A stretch of 54,292 nt of DNA, from contig NZ_JACIDV010000018.1 in NCBI RefSeq assembly GCF_014196515.1, forward strand, positions 1 through 54,292, given 5' to 3'. Shown here piece after piece: positions 1 through 7,058 of the stretch. Positions within the stretch are counted from its first letter, which is position 1. The number at the start of each line of letters is the position of its first letter. The position numbers and the translations under genes are program-made. The notes beneath the pieces were generated by a model. The model was not told the origin of the DNA and searched no databases. It was given only the letters and a program-made list of their open reading frames with translations. Source of the DNA: Rhizobium skierniewicense (lineage in GTDB: Bacteria; Pseudomonadota; Alphaproteobacteria; Rhizobiales; Rhizobiaceae).

Positions 1-94
1 GTCTAGACATAGATCCTCACATTCAGACAACTCGTATGCCCGACATACCCTACTCAGCATCAGCCGCGCCAGATGGGGTCTCCTTGCCGCTTAC
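1..94 (-). mobile_element. IS66-family element, left end (rest lies outside the window)
   Basis: Positions 77-94 are a terminal inverted repeat that reads GTAAGCGGCAAG from the minus strand. The same 12 bases begin the opposite end at 54199-54210. IS66-family ends begin with GTAA and make 8-bp target duplications, and both features are present here. The 76 bases outside the repeat are the element's untranslated left end; no transposase codons are visible before the window stops. Family assignment rests on the end sequence, the 8-bp duplication and the transposase tail at the other window end. Confidence 0.8.
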
Positions 95-284
95 CATCAA
101 GGGCGAAATCGGCGGCAAGATCGTAAGGCGTAAAGAATGCACCGGCTGCGCCGTTGTTGAAATCGGCTCCTTCGTGCCAGTTCTCAAACACGAATGCGCG
201 TTCGTCATCTGAAAGACGGTCTTTGGTCAATATCGCCTCTGCCTCTGCGTGGGCCTTGCACTGCTGTTTTGCGAGTTTCGCAAT
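60..284 (-). pseudogene. DNA adenine methyltransferase, N-terminal fragment cut by IS66
   Basis: The minus strand encodes a fragment containing GAFFTPYDLAADFALDG, typical of the N-terminus of plasmid N-6 adenine methyltransferases just before motif I. True gene sequence ends at the target duplication (95-102); codons below that are IS-derived and run to a TGA at 60-62. A good ribosome site (AAAGGAG) sits 9 bases before an ATT codon at 282-284. There is no ATG, GTG or TTG in frame nearby, so the gene either uses the rare ATT start or has lost its ATG. The rest of the gene is at 54116-54198 and 50833-51485. Together the pieces form a dead gene: IS66 inserted, a second insertion, and an in-frame stop. 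Confidence 0.75.
95..102. repeat. 8-bp target-site duplication, left copy
   Basis: CATCAAGG lies directly inside the IS66 terminal repeat and is repeated exactly at 54191-54198 inside the other terminal repeat. Joining the two flanks at this octamer restores a continuous methyltransferase reading frame (..FALDG / GPGGRVIDLC..). This is strong evidence that one IS insertion separated them. Confidence 0.85.
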
Positions 285-697
285 TGCTCAAATCTCCTTT
301 AATCCGCGAAGCGGTCCTGTCCCGAAGGGCAGGAGCCCCGCTCCTGCTCCTGAGACATCGGCGGCGAGATCGGGGGAGAGGGGGGCAAGCATAAAAAGGT
401 CAGGGGGGACCACCCACACCGAAGGTGCGCCGGCACAGCCGGCGTCCTGCAACGAAAAGACCTAGCCGGCTCGTCCGGCCAGGTCGTATGAGTGAAGGAT
501 GGGGGATGGGCTTTTTATGCTTGTTGGGGAGAGGGGCAGCGCCCTCTTTTCCCATAACAACAGCAATGACCGCCTTGCGGCGGACTGGTTTATACAAATA
601 TAAAATGATATAAGCGTAAATTAAACGCCGATTTGATTATTTATTTCGGCCATTTCAGTCAACCAATACCAGATTAAAGCGAAGTATGGAGAAAACG
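285..697. other. Non-coding, hairpin-rich spacer
   Basis: No convincing gene is visible; the short open frames here lack ribosome sites and overlap each other. The segment is G-rich, with short GC palindromes such as GCCGGC around 431-443 and 462-467. It contains a 13-bp inverted repeat at its middle (386-398 and 511-523). Its 3' part (590-650) becomes AT-rich before the small gene that follows. Confidence 0.5.
386..523. repeat. 13-bp perfect inverted repeat with a 112-bp loop
   Basis: CAAGCATAAAAAG at 386-398 is matched by its exact reverse complement CTTTTTATGCTTG at 511-523. The loop is GC-rich and itself self-complementary (CGCCGGCacaGCCGGCG). It could be a structured RNA, a protein-binding site pair or the ends of a tiny decayed element. 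Nothing in the sequence decides between these. Confidence 0.6.
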
Positions 698-871
698 ATG
701 AATGAAACGATGAAGGAAAAGGCAGAACGTTTGAGGAAATATGCTCAAGAGAAAAAGCCAGAAATTGAAGCTCGCGCCAAAGCCTTGCATGACAGGATAA
801 CTAGTCTTAAGCAGCGCGAGCATTTTAGACAGGTAGAAGCGCGGCTAACGGAAAAATTGTCGACGAGGTAG
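698..871 (+). CDS. Small charged helical protein, unknown function
   Basis: 57 residues, rich in Lys, Glu and Arg with heptad-like spacing, probably one long helix or coiled coil. There is no signal peptide or membrane segment. The start at 698 is chosen because GGAG at 688-691 is six bases upstream; an ATG at 686 has no ribosome site. I do not recognise a family. The gene stands alone between the hairpin-rich spacer and the 995 gene. Codon pattern and ribosome site make it probably real. Confidence 0.45.
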   Translation: MNETMKEKAERLRKYAQEKKPEIEARAKALHDRITSLKQREHFRQVEARLTEKLSTR

Positions 872-994
872 ATATCAACTCCGACGACCGACCCGTAGTA
901 TATCCGACCAATGAGTCGACGAATTTGTGAAGTTGCGTTATCCTCTGCCTAAATGAATGGACTGGGCAATATCGGGGTAATGGATCGATAACTT

Positions 995-1270
995 ATGAAA
1001 CAAGACATAGACTCGATCTTAGACACCCTTCTCGACCAGTTAGCCAGCATAGAGCACGAGCGCTGGGCACATTGGCAAAAATACATGCACAGTAAGGCGC
1101 TCCGTCAACCTGATGGATCTTTGATTATTCCCGCTTACCTCGTCACCAAGTGGGAGCGTCAGATCGCTCTGCCATTCGCTCAGCTTTCAGAAGCCGAAAA
1201 AGATAGCGATCGTGAGCAGGTGCAAAAATACCTGCCCCTTCTCAAAAGCTCTCTGAGCAAAACCTTTTGA
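995..1270 (+). CDS. Conserved small protein of the RyR-like / phage-associated type
   Basis: 91 residues. The N-terminal part (EHERWAHWQKYM) followed by a polar tail (WERQIALPF, then EKDSDREQVQKYLP) resembles small proteins common in phages and plasmids. The EHERW motif also recalls the start of Ryr-type domains. Family assignment is tentative. The gene ends two bases before the end of the convergent TIR gene (1272), so the two share almost no spacer. Ryr-like domains have been linked to nucleotide-based conflict systems, so a role beside the TIR/caspase operon is possible but unproven. Confidence 0.55.
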   Translation: MKQDIDSILDTLLDQLASIEHERWAHWQKYMHSKALRQPDGSLIIPAYLVTKWERQIALPFAQLSEAEKDSDREQVQKYLPLLKSSLSKTF

Positions 1271-1271
1271 G

Positions 1272-1748
1272 TTACTGGCCGAGACGGCTTCTTATCGTGG
1301 TGTAGAAGTCCCCCGTGGTTTCAGCTTTCGCTAGTTCTTCGCTTTTGTAAGCGCGTCTGCGCACAAAGCTTGTTTCCGTCGTTTTGCTAACGGTTGCATA
1401 CACATCAAGATCGGCCTGGCTACGCAGATACGGCCATTTTTTTAGATATTCTGGCAGAGTGGTATTGTCGCCCGCATATGTAGCGATGGGCTGATGCTTC
1501 TCCGTTGCGATACCGATCTCCCAAGGAACCCACCATGATGTTTTCGTGTTTGCGGAGACGACGGCAAGGAGTTGCGTACATTTGCCGAGCTGCAAACGGA
1601 TGTATTCGCCAAGGTTCTCACCGGCCTTGGACCCTTCGGGGTCAATAAGATCAAGATAGCTGTCAATGCCATGTTGGGTCTTCAAGCGTGCTGCAACTGC
1701 AGCCGCGAGAACTGAGTCTGCTCTTTGGTGCGAAACAAAAATCTTCAT
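1272..1748 (-). CDS. TIR-domain protein, probable NAD-processing immune enzyme
   Basis: 158 residues, a single TIR domain. It starts KIFVSHQRAD (strand A and first loop) and has the SWWVPWEIG motif with the predicted catalytic Glu at residue 77. Bacterial TIR enzymes cleave NAD+ or convert it to cyclic ADP-ribose signals. It is the last gene of a tight three-gene operon (1-bp gap from the caspase-like gene), downstream of a second TIR-like gene. It may make an alternative signal or respond to a different phage trigger, as in Thoeris systems with several ThsB proteins. Domain call is confident; signal and role are inferred. Confidence 0.82.
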   Translation of the reverse strand: MKIFVSHQRADSVLAAAVAARLKTQHGIDSYLDLIDPEGSKAGENLGEYIRLQLGKCTQLLAVVSANTKTSWWVPWEIGIATEKHQPIATYAGDNTTLPEYLKKWPYLRSQADLDVYATVSKTTETSFVRRRAYKSEELAKAETTGDFYTTIRSRLGQ

Positions 1749-1749
1749 T

Positions 1750-2742
1750 CTATATCCGTTTCATTTCAGCGAGCTTACGGTAATGAGCACCCAATGCTGT
1801 GAGTTTGCAACCAGTACCATACACAGCCGCGTGCCACATGTGAGCTTGGTCTACCGGGACCACCAGCCCATGGCGATTGCACTGCTGGAGCTCACGATAG
1901 ATGCGGACGTTCTCATCGACGACCGGGATCTCCGTGAGATTTGCGGCCTCCTCTCCCCGATCTGGCTCAAAGGAAGGATCAAGCTTGAAGACATCCGTCG
2001 CGTCACCAAAATATTCTGGCAATCGTCGCAACACGTCGCGAGGAATTTTCGGTGCCACTTCTCGCAGAACGACAAAGCGCTGCACGTTAGCCTTATAGAT
2101 TGGGCGCTGATCCCATGGGCCAAGAGTCTGATCGACATGAGCGTAAATAGATGCGGGGGTTATGCGACCGCAAATATCGCTAGCGGAGCCCCGGAGACCA
2201 TCCACCAACATATCAGTGAAAATGCCGTGGCCACTGACTTCTCCAGCCGTGCCTTGCCGGTGGCAAGCTGTAAGGATCGTGACGCCATTGCCGATAACAG
2301 AAACCTGGCCATCACTTCCTAGCCCAGCGACCTCGCCCGCATACCCCGAATGGCAGCTATCTAGTATGATTACGGAGGACTTGATCCGGGGATGAGCCTT
2401 ATTGGCCAAGGCAAGTATGTCTTGAAGTGAACATCCCCATCCGCCCTTTTTTCCATCTTGGCTTACGATGTAGCCGGCATTGGTTTCTAGGTTAATGAGT
2501 CCGTGACCTGCGAAGAAAAAAAGCGCTGTGTCAGCATCTCCGGAAAAGAGCTCAGCCAAAGCGTCCTGCAGGAGTGCCGCCGTCACCTTTGTTTCGTTAC
2601 TGGTGATCAACCTTACGTCAAAGTTCGGAGAACCATCTCCATTGGCTTCCAGCATTGAAGCAATTGTAATCGCATCATTCACGCAGCCGGACAGTGGTGA
2701 GTTATCATAGTCATCAATACCTACGACAAGCGCTTTACGCAT
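1750..2742 (-). CDS. Caspase-like (C14 family) protease, probable effector of TIR signalling
   Basis: 330 residues. Residues 1-225 form a caspase/metacaspase fold with the His-Cys dyad visible: FFFAGHG (His80) and ILDSCHSG (Cys130). Residues from about 230 to the end are a separate conserved domain with no protease motif, a good candidate for a ligand-sensing or activation module. The start codon overlaps the stop of the upstream TIR-like gene (TAATG), so the two are translationally coupled. The second TIR gene follows 1 bp later. By analogy with reported TIR-caspase (Thoeris type IV-like) systems, a cyclic nucleotide signal would switch on proteolysis and stop the infected cell. No signal peptide is present, so it should be cytosolic. 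Confidence 0.82.
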   Translation of the reverse strand: MRKALVVGIDDYDNSPLSGCVNDAITIASMLEANGDGSPNFDVRLITSNETKVTAALLQDALAELFSGDADTALFFFAGHGLINLETNAGYIVSQDGKKGGWGCSLQDILALANKAHPRIKSSVIILDSCHSGYAGEVAGLGSDGQVSVIGNGVTILTACHRQGTAGEVSGHGIFTDMLVDGLRGSASDICGRITPASIYAHVDQTLGPWDQRPIYKANVQRFVVLREVAPKIPRDVLRRLPEYFGDATDVFKLDPSFEPDRGEEAANLTEIPVVDENVRIYRELQQCNRHGLVVPVDQAHMWHAAVYGTGCKLTALGAHYRKLAEMKRI

Positions 2743-3125
2743 TATCGAGCGCCCCCAATCAACGATTTAAGATTTGGCCATGTCCACTTGTAGATTTTGT
2801 CCGTACTAAGCGCCGCGACTGGTTTCACGCACGTTTTGCCACTCCTGCCCCAGAGCAAGAAGTAAGGAATTTTTTCTTCTTGAGCGATCATCACTTCGAC
2901 ACTGACGCCGGTCGCGATATTAGTGTTTGTACCACACATTACGATGACCTGATCGACGCTCCGGATTCGTGTCCGGACCTTTTCTTTCCAATCACCGGTC
3001 ATATGCGCTTTAACTGACCAGTCGGCGAGCGAAAATGGCGAGTCTGGATTTCGAGATTGGCCAACAAGAAGGTTTCGGAGATCTTCGTCATTGTCGAAAT
3101 CAAAAGAAGTAAATACCCGTTTCAT
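2742..3125 (-). CDS. TIR-like (MTH538/DUF1863 family) protein, ThsB-type
   Basis: 127 residues. MKRVFTSFDFDND is the characteristic opening of the MTH538 TIR-like family, to which Thoeris ThsB belongs. The strand VIVMCGTNTN is followed by the helix carrying the conserved Glu at residue 77 (SVEVMIA). The start at 3125 is preferred over 3131 because GGGAG lies 8 bases upstream of it. It is first in the operon, overlapping the caspase-like gene. The expected role is to sense infection and make a nucleotide signal from NAD+. Confidence 0.8.
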   Translation of the reverse strand: MKRVFTSFDFDNDEDLRNLLVGQSRNPDSPFSLADWSVKAHMTGDWKEKVRTRIRSVDQVIVMCGTNTNIATGVSVEVMIAQEEKIPYFLLWGRSGKTCVKPVAALSTDKIYKWTWPNLKSLIGGAR

Positions 3126-3491
3126 ACACATTTCTCCCTTCCCCTAGCAGTAGGGGCAGAGAAAAGCGCGAGTCAACCCCTGATAGGCGTTCTTTAACAT
3201 TTTATAAACTATTTCAACTGTCGTTTGGCTATGCCCTGTTGCCGCGTCTCGACCCTCAACAGTCATACGAGTGACAGGAGCGTGACTTAATGCGCTTTTT
3301 TGAAACGTTACGTCCGATGTCAACGAATTATGGCTAGAGATACCACGCGGCGCCTCGGACGCCCGGTATCTTTCTCGAAGCCCTTAACAATTGATGATCC
3401 GTAAGCAGGCGATTGTTTTTAAAACGTGAGCTCACGAAATTTGTGATTTCAAGCAAAATCCCTTATGCTTCGCTCTACAACGGAGGTCTAG
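3126..3491. promoter_or_regulatory. Divergent control region between the TIR operon and small membrane genes
   Basis: No gene fits here. It must contain the promoter of the minus-strand TIR operon. Visible structures are GATACC/GGTATC arms at about 3339-3372 enclosing a GC-rich loop, and a perfect 12-bp palindrome CGTGAGCTCACG at 3425-3436, upstream of the plus-strand gene at 3492, which could be an operator. No clear -35/-10 pair can be assigned with confidence. Confidence 0.4.
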
Positions 3492-3653
3492 ATGGAACCT
3501 TTTCTAGCAGCTTTCTTTGGCGGCGCGACCGCCCTGTTGTTTGTTTCGGCCGCACAAATCCTGGATGCTTCCACCCTAGTCACACTTCTCTCAGCTGGCG
3601 TTGGTGGCGGCTTAGGAACGTATGCCGGACAGAAGGTGTTGAGCGTGAGCTAA
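3492..3653 (+). CDS. Small membrane protein, unknown function
   Basis: 53 residues, almost entirely hydrophobic: two candidate membrane segments (residues about 4-22 and 26-45) separated by a short polar stretch, the second glycine-rich. A strong ribosome site (CGGAGG at 3481-3486) precedes the ATG. The next small gene begins 57 bases later and encodes another one-pass protein, so the pair is probably co-transcribed. No family is recognised. Two-gene sets of tiny membrane proteins near conjugation loci sometimes act in exclusion or toxicity, but nothing here proves that. Confidence 0.6.
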   Translation: MEPFLAAFFGGATALLFVSAAQILDASTLVTLLSAGVGGGLGTYAGQKVLSVS

Positions 3654-3710
3654 CATCTTGCGGTCCCAAGGGACGACGCTGGACCTTGGAAATTTGTTGA
3701 GGGAAACGGT

Positions 3711-3866
3711 ATGATCGTACTCGAACTACTCCTTGGAGCCATTCTGGGAGCCGTGTTTGTGTCTGGCACGATCTATTTCGCGATGAGACTGAAGACGCCT
3801 TCGCTGCCTCAGCCCCAAGAAGGATCGCGATCTCAAACCGTCTATGGTCCAAGAACTGGCATATAA
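3711..3866 (+). CDS. Small single-pass membrane protein, unknown function
   Basis: 51 residues. An N-terminal hydrophobic segment (residues 2-25, LLLGAILGAVFVSG) is followed by a short polar, proline- and serine-containing tail. GAGGG lies upstream with suitable spacing. It follows the 3492 membrane gene in the same direction and its end overlaps the convergent minus-strand frame at 3842. Function unknown. Confidence 0.55.
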   Translation: MIVLELLLGAILGAVFVSGTIYFAMRLKTPSLPQPQEGSRSQTVYGPRTGI

Positions 3867-4087
3867 GGGTTTGCAGGTCCGTATCTAACCCCGCCTTCTT
3901 CAAAGAAGCCCTTGTAGCCAAGCACCCATGAGCGATGAAACTCTGAACCTGCGAGGATCTTGCGCAGGTATCGCGGCATGACCTTCCCATCGTACCCGCA
4001 GAGATAAATCCGGAGATAAATTGCGTTGATTGTACGGTTCCGTTTGTTGCTTCCGGGGGCGTCACCAGAAGGGCCGAGACGCCTGAA
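3842..4087 (-). pseudogene. Unrecognised conserved-looking frame without a normal start
   Basis: A minus-strand frame reads plausibly as protein (YLRIYLCGYDGKVMPRYLRK, then HRSWVLGYKGFFEEGG), with aromatic and charged content unlike a chance shadow. It is closed upstream by a TAA near 4087 with no ATG, GTG or TTG before residue 30. It is therefore either the 3' remnant of a longer gene or a 45-residue protein starting at the internal ATG near 3981, which has an AAGG upstream. No family recognised. Confidence 0.3.
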
Positions 4088-4206
4088 CGGTGGTCGTTAG
4101 CTTACCGGCTTCGGAATCGGCTTTTTGAGACGAAGCCGACGCCTTGGGTCAGCTCGATCACCGGGATTGGGCGGCTCGGTCGCGGGTTTCCCGCGGTAGC
4201 ACGCGG

Positions 4207-4227
4207 TCGCTCGCCGATGGCGAGCGA
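4207..4227. terminator. Perfect 9-bp hairpin, possible terminator
   Basis: TCGCTCGCC and GGCGAGCGA pair perfectly around a GAT loop. It lies just downstream of the minus-strand gene ending at 4259. There is no T-run beside it, so factor-independent termination is uncertain; it may instead limit 3' decay of the transcript. Confidence 0.4.
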
Positions 4228-4258
4228 TGCCCACCCCTCTAAATTAGTGGGTTTTAGG

Positions 4259-4903
4259 CTATTCAATCATCCTCACCTGGCTTTTGCGATCCTCATACAC
4301 GCTCTGGCGCCACTCATCCGGTCTTGTGAATGAACTCGACCAAAGACCTACTCTGCTTTGTCGGGCTTGGTTTTCCAGCGATTGATATGTGTCGTAGGGC
4401 AACTTGTAATGCCCTCTCTGATCGACCAATGCGTGACCTGCAACGATGGCTTCAGCGGCGATATCTGCACCATTGACCCCGCACCTTGCGATCACCGTTG
4501 CATCGTATCGACGATCGAGCGTCTGGCACTGAATCTCGCGACCCAAGGTTTGTGAAACTATCCACGCTGTTGCCATCGGCTCGCACGGCCACGGCGTCCC
4601 GTTGAAATACGCGAGCTGGCCTTTGTCGCAAACTTCGATCCCCGCGATTTCAACTTTCACATCGGGGTTGAGAAACTGAAGCGTTCGCGCATCGATCACG
4701 CGGACCTGGCCCTGCAGGATGCCTTGCTGTTGCGCTTCGACTTTTTGAGCCGGCTGCTGCGTATTAGCTGCCAAGGTCGTCTGCTCGATCATGTTTTTGT
4801 ACGTGTCGATTTGACCGCCAATACGCTTATCCTCTCCCATTTGGGACAGGACGTACACGCCGATCGCGGCGATACCCATCAAACTGAAAGTTTTATAGTC
4901 CAT
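4259..4903 (-). CDS. Membrane-anchored staphylococcal-nuclease homologue, probably inactive
   Basis: 214 residues from the ATG at 4903; an upstream TTG at 4948 is possible. Residues 4-20 form a membrane anchor (FSLMGIAAIGVYVL), followed by a polar linker. The SNase-like fold begins near residue 70 (VRVIDARTLQF) and runs to about residue 200. In active members the first strand pair carries DGDT and an Arg (R-LxxVDxxE). Here these read DART and VEIAGIEVCD, so the Arg35 equivalent is Glu and acidic ligands are displaced. Cleavage activity is therefore unlikely, and a scaffold role in nucleic-acid handling is plausible. It is followed by the ssb gene only 51 bases upstream in the same direction. 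Confidence 0.65.
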   Translation of the reverse strand: MDYKTFSLMGIAAIGVYVLSQMGEDKRIGGQIDTYKNMIEQTTLAANTQQPAQKVEAQQQGILQGQVRVIDARTLQFLNPDVKVEIAGIEVCDKGQLAYFNGTPWPCEPMATAWIVSQTLGREIQCQTLDRRYDATVIARCGVNGADIAAEAIVAGHALVDQRGHYKLPYDTYQSLENQARQSRVGLWSSSFTRPDEWRQSVYEDRKSQVRMIE

Positions 4904-4954
4904 TGCCTCGCAACACGGTTGGTCGCGCCGCCCTTTCGAGCGGCGCAATGAAGC

Positions 4955-5293
4955 TTAGTTATCTTCGGGCTGCTTCTTGGCGAGCTGGCCGAAATCGAGA
5001 ACGATGAGATCCGTCGAGTAGCGCTCTTCGCCGGTGGCACTATCCGTGAATTTCGATTGGCGAAGCTTGCCGCGTGCAATAACGAGGTCGCCGGGGCCAA
5101 CGTGGTTCGCGATGAAATCGCGGGTGCGCTTGTTGAAGACTACCACTTCGTTCCAGTGCGGATCATCGATCCATTCGCCGCCTTCGCGCTCTTGGCGGCG
5201 ATAGTTGGCGCAAATCGAAACCCGCGTGGCACTTTCGAATGGGCTGATACGACCGACGCGACCGAGGATATCGAATTCAGCATGGTTCTTCAT
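4955..5293 (-). CDS. ssb: Single-stranded DNA-binding protein (short plasmid type)
   Basis: 112 residues, an OB-fold SSB. N-terminal FDILGRVGRI and the central RDFIANHVGPGDLVIARGKLRQ match the family's strand and loop pattern. It coats single strands during replication and after conjugative entry. Chromosomal SSBs are longer and end in an acidic DDxIPF-type tip used to recruit partners; this one ends QPEDN, so partner recruitment is probably altered. It lies between repC and the SNase-like gene on the same strand. GGGAGTG is just upstream of the ATG, and a TTGACA-like box (5310-5316, seen in the spacer) may belong to an opposing promoter. Confidence 0.8.
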   Translation of the reverse strand: MKNHAEFDILGRVGRISPFESATRVSICANYRRQEREGGEWIDDPHWNEVVVFNKRTRDFIANHVGPGDLVIARGKLRQSKFTDSATGEERYSTDLIVLDFGQLAKKQPEDN

Positions 5294-5499
5294 GGTACAC
5301 TCCCTAAAGCTGTTGACAGGGCTTTAAGGCATCTTGAAGTGGCGGCGTCAATCTCAATTGCGGAGGGTCCGCGAAACGGAAACCGTCATTGTGATTGACG
5401 CTATTAGCCACGCCAGATGCAAATTGCCCGGTCATTACAACAGCTTTTCAGGGGCGTTACCAGATAAACTATGTATTTTGAAACACCACATAACGCATG
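5294..5499. promoter_or_regulatory. Spacer between repC end and ssb
   Basis: This must carry the ssb promoter on the minus strand and the end of the repC transcript. A conspicuous GTTGACA stands at about 5310-5316. No gene or strong terminator is visible. Confidence 0.3.
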
Positions 5500-6867
5500 T
5501 CACAGCAATCTCGGCATTGTCTCCGGACGCCAGGGCGTCGCTGCTCTCGCCACCAAGCCGCGGGAGACATGAGCGCTCGAATAACGCTGGTTTTCATGGT
5601 CGGCAATAAGACCGTGCAGCGTTTTTTCAAGATGAAGATCGCCGCCGGCAACCTTCGCCGTCATGCCGCGCAAATATCCTCCCGGCTCGCGCACAAGGCC
5701 AGCGGCAGACTTTTGAACGATAATCGCAATCGCAATCGCCGCCGCGGCCGCTCCCATAGCCGCCCGGGCCTCATGCCACGCCTGCGGTGAAATCCCGAGG
5801 GTTCCGCGAATTTGCGCCGCCACCTCGATCAGATCCCTCCAGTTTGTGATCTGCCCGTAATCGAGCATTTCGGGGCAAGCATTTAGTACCGTTTGAACGA
5901 AAATCTTCTGCTTCGGAGTTTGCAGATCGGACTCGACAGCGCCGCTCTCGCCTTCGTAATTCTCATAAGCCGTTTTTTCGACGGCATAGCCGTCGTCAGT
6001 ATGTAAATCAGTTGATCGCGCTTCAGCGCGATTCCGCTCATCGTTACAAGATACAGAGTTGGGATGGGTTGTAGTTTCTAATAGGCATCCGAAATCTGTT
6101 GCGCTGGCATCATTATATTTGTTCTGAGCATTGGAAAGCATGGCGATCTGGATATGTCGCAGCAATGTGGAATAGGCGCGTCTGGCTCGCTTGAGAAGTT
6201 CCAACGGTGCTTTGTTCGAGCGCCCGACTACCCGGCTAATCCATTCGTACCTCGCCTTGAACTGCGACCATCGCCCGCTGAGCTGTTGCGAGGCGGCGGA
6301 CTGGCAGTGTGCGGGGATTTGGCGGCGTAGTTTGTGAACTGCGGTACGGCATTCCACCCATTGCGCGTGTTCCGCCTCGTGAAGCTCAGCCATCGCTCGC
6401 AGTTCCTCGTAGCGAGCTACGAGAATTGTGAGGTCGATCCCATAAGCGAACTTGACTGATCCATCGGCCGCGCGGCTTCCAGATCTTCGGCAATTTGCGC
6501 TGTCCTGATAAGTGATCAGGCCGTGTTGTGCGAGCGATGCAAGAGCGGAACGGACGGTGTTGTTGCTGATCGCGAGACCGGCCGAACGCGCCAGCGCGGC
6601 GTTTTGCTGCCAGACGATGGGCCGCGCACCCGTTTTCCAGTCGTCCTCGAAGGTTCGGAAGACGAGAGTTTGTAGAATAAGCTGCGCGGTGCCATTAATT
6701 TTCATGCAGTGAAGGGCGCGTTTCGTGACTGCCCAAATCTCGGAACGCGAATACGCGCCAAGATTTGCGGCCTGCGCCATACGGTCATAGCTCACGCGCA
6801 CTGCATCGACCTTCCGCCAGCCGGAAGGGTTCGGGCTTTGTCCCAAAGCCCGTTCAGTAAATGTCAT
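5500..6867 (-). CDS. repC: RepC-type replication initiator
   Basis: 455 residues. Residues about 30-150 form the winged-helix DNA-binding part (KRALHCMKINGTAQLILQTL, then NNTVRSALASLAQHGLI), typical of RepC of repABC plasmids. The middle is polar and the C-terminal third carries the helical domain with WRDLIEVAAQIRGTLGISPQ. RepC initiates replication, usually at an origin inside its own gene. The start at 6867 (MTFTERALG) is preferred because GAGAGGAC lies just upstream. Unusually, no repA or repB precedes it; a KorB-like ParB/ParA pair is 22 kb away. A ribbon-helix-helix gene lies upstream, probably a copy-number regulator. Confidence 0.88.
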   Translation of the reverse strand: MTFTERALGQSPNPSGWRKVDAVRVSYDRMAQAANLGAYSRSEIWAVTKRALHCMKINGTAQLILQTLVFRTFEDDWKTGARPIVWQQNAALARSAGLAISNNTVRSALASLAQHGLITYQDSANCRRSGSRAADGSVKFAYGIDLTILVARYEELRAMAELHEAEHAQWVECRTAVHKLRRQIPAHCQSAASQQLSGRWSQFKARYEWISRVVGRSNKAPLELLKRARRAYSTLLRHIQIAMLSNAQNKYNDASATDFGCLLETTTHPNSVSCNDERNRAEARSTDLHTDDGYAVEKTAYENYEGESGAVESDLQTPKQKIFVQTVLNACPEMLDYGQITNWRDLIEVAAQIRGTLGISPQAWHEARAAMGAAAAAIAIAIIVQKSAAGLVREPGGYLRGMTAKVAGGDLHLEKTLHGLIADHENQRYSSAHVSRGLVARAATPWRPETMPRLL

Positions 6868-7058
6868 TGTCCTCTCCCTCCTTCGGAGAAGGGCAAATGA
6901 CAGGCAAGCCAACGGCGTTTTCTCGCAAGAGGCTCTTGCGAAAATTGCTTGGATCAGCTAGGTTTGGAGGTGAAGTGGTCGACTATTAAGGTCTTCCAAA
7001 CCCGAGCTTCGGCTCTCCTATCAAAAACGCCTGCCGCGCCAACGGCGGGCGTTTTTCT
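6868..7058 (+). promoter_or_regulatory. repC leader, candidate counter-transcribed RNA region
   Basis: In repABC replicons a short antisense RNA is made opposite the repC leader and blocks repC translation. This 190-bp leader has two features of that arrangement: a perfect hairpin CGCAAGAG/CTCTTGCG at 6924-6940 near the repC ribosome site, and a strong plus-strand terminator at 7023-7056. A transcript running plus-ward between them would be antisense to the repC mRNA. The RNA itself is inferred; no promoter is assigned. Confidence 0.45.
7023..7056 (+). terminator. Strong intrinsic terminator upstream of repC
   Basis: AAAAACGCC..GCCG pairs with CGGC..GGCGTTTTT around the loop CGCCAA, giving a stem of about 14 bp with one T-G pair. 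The T-run on the plus strand ends a plus-directed RNA. The mirrored A-run lets it also stop minus-strand transcripts coming from the RHH gene at 7059. Confidence 0.75.

Noticed and set aside
1666..2322. A 218-codon plus-strand open frame
   Set aside because: It is wholly antisense to the caspase-like and TIR genes, whose motifs are clear. It has no ribosome site and no recognisable domain.
3413..3700. A 95-codon plus-strand frame around the small membrane gene
   Set aside because: It has no ribosome site, and the overlapping 53-aa frame at 3492 has a strong one and coherent hydropathy.
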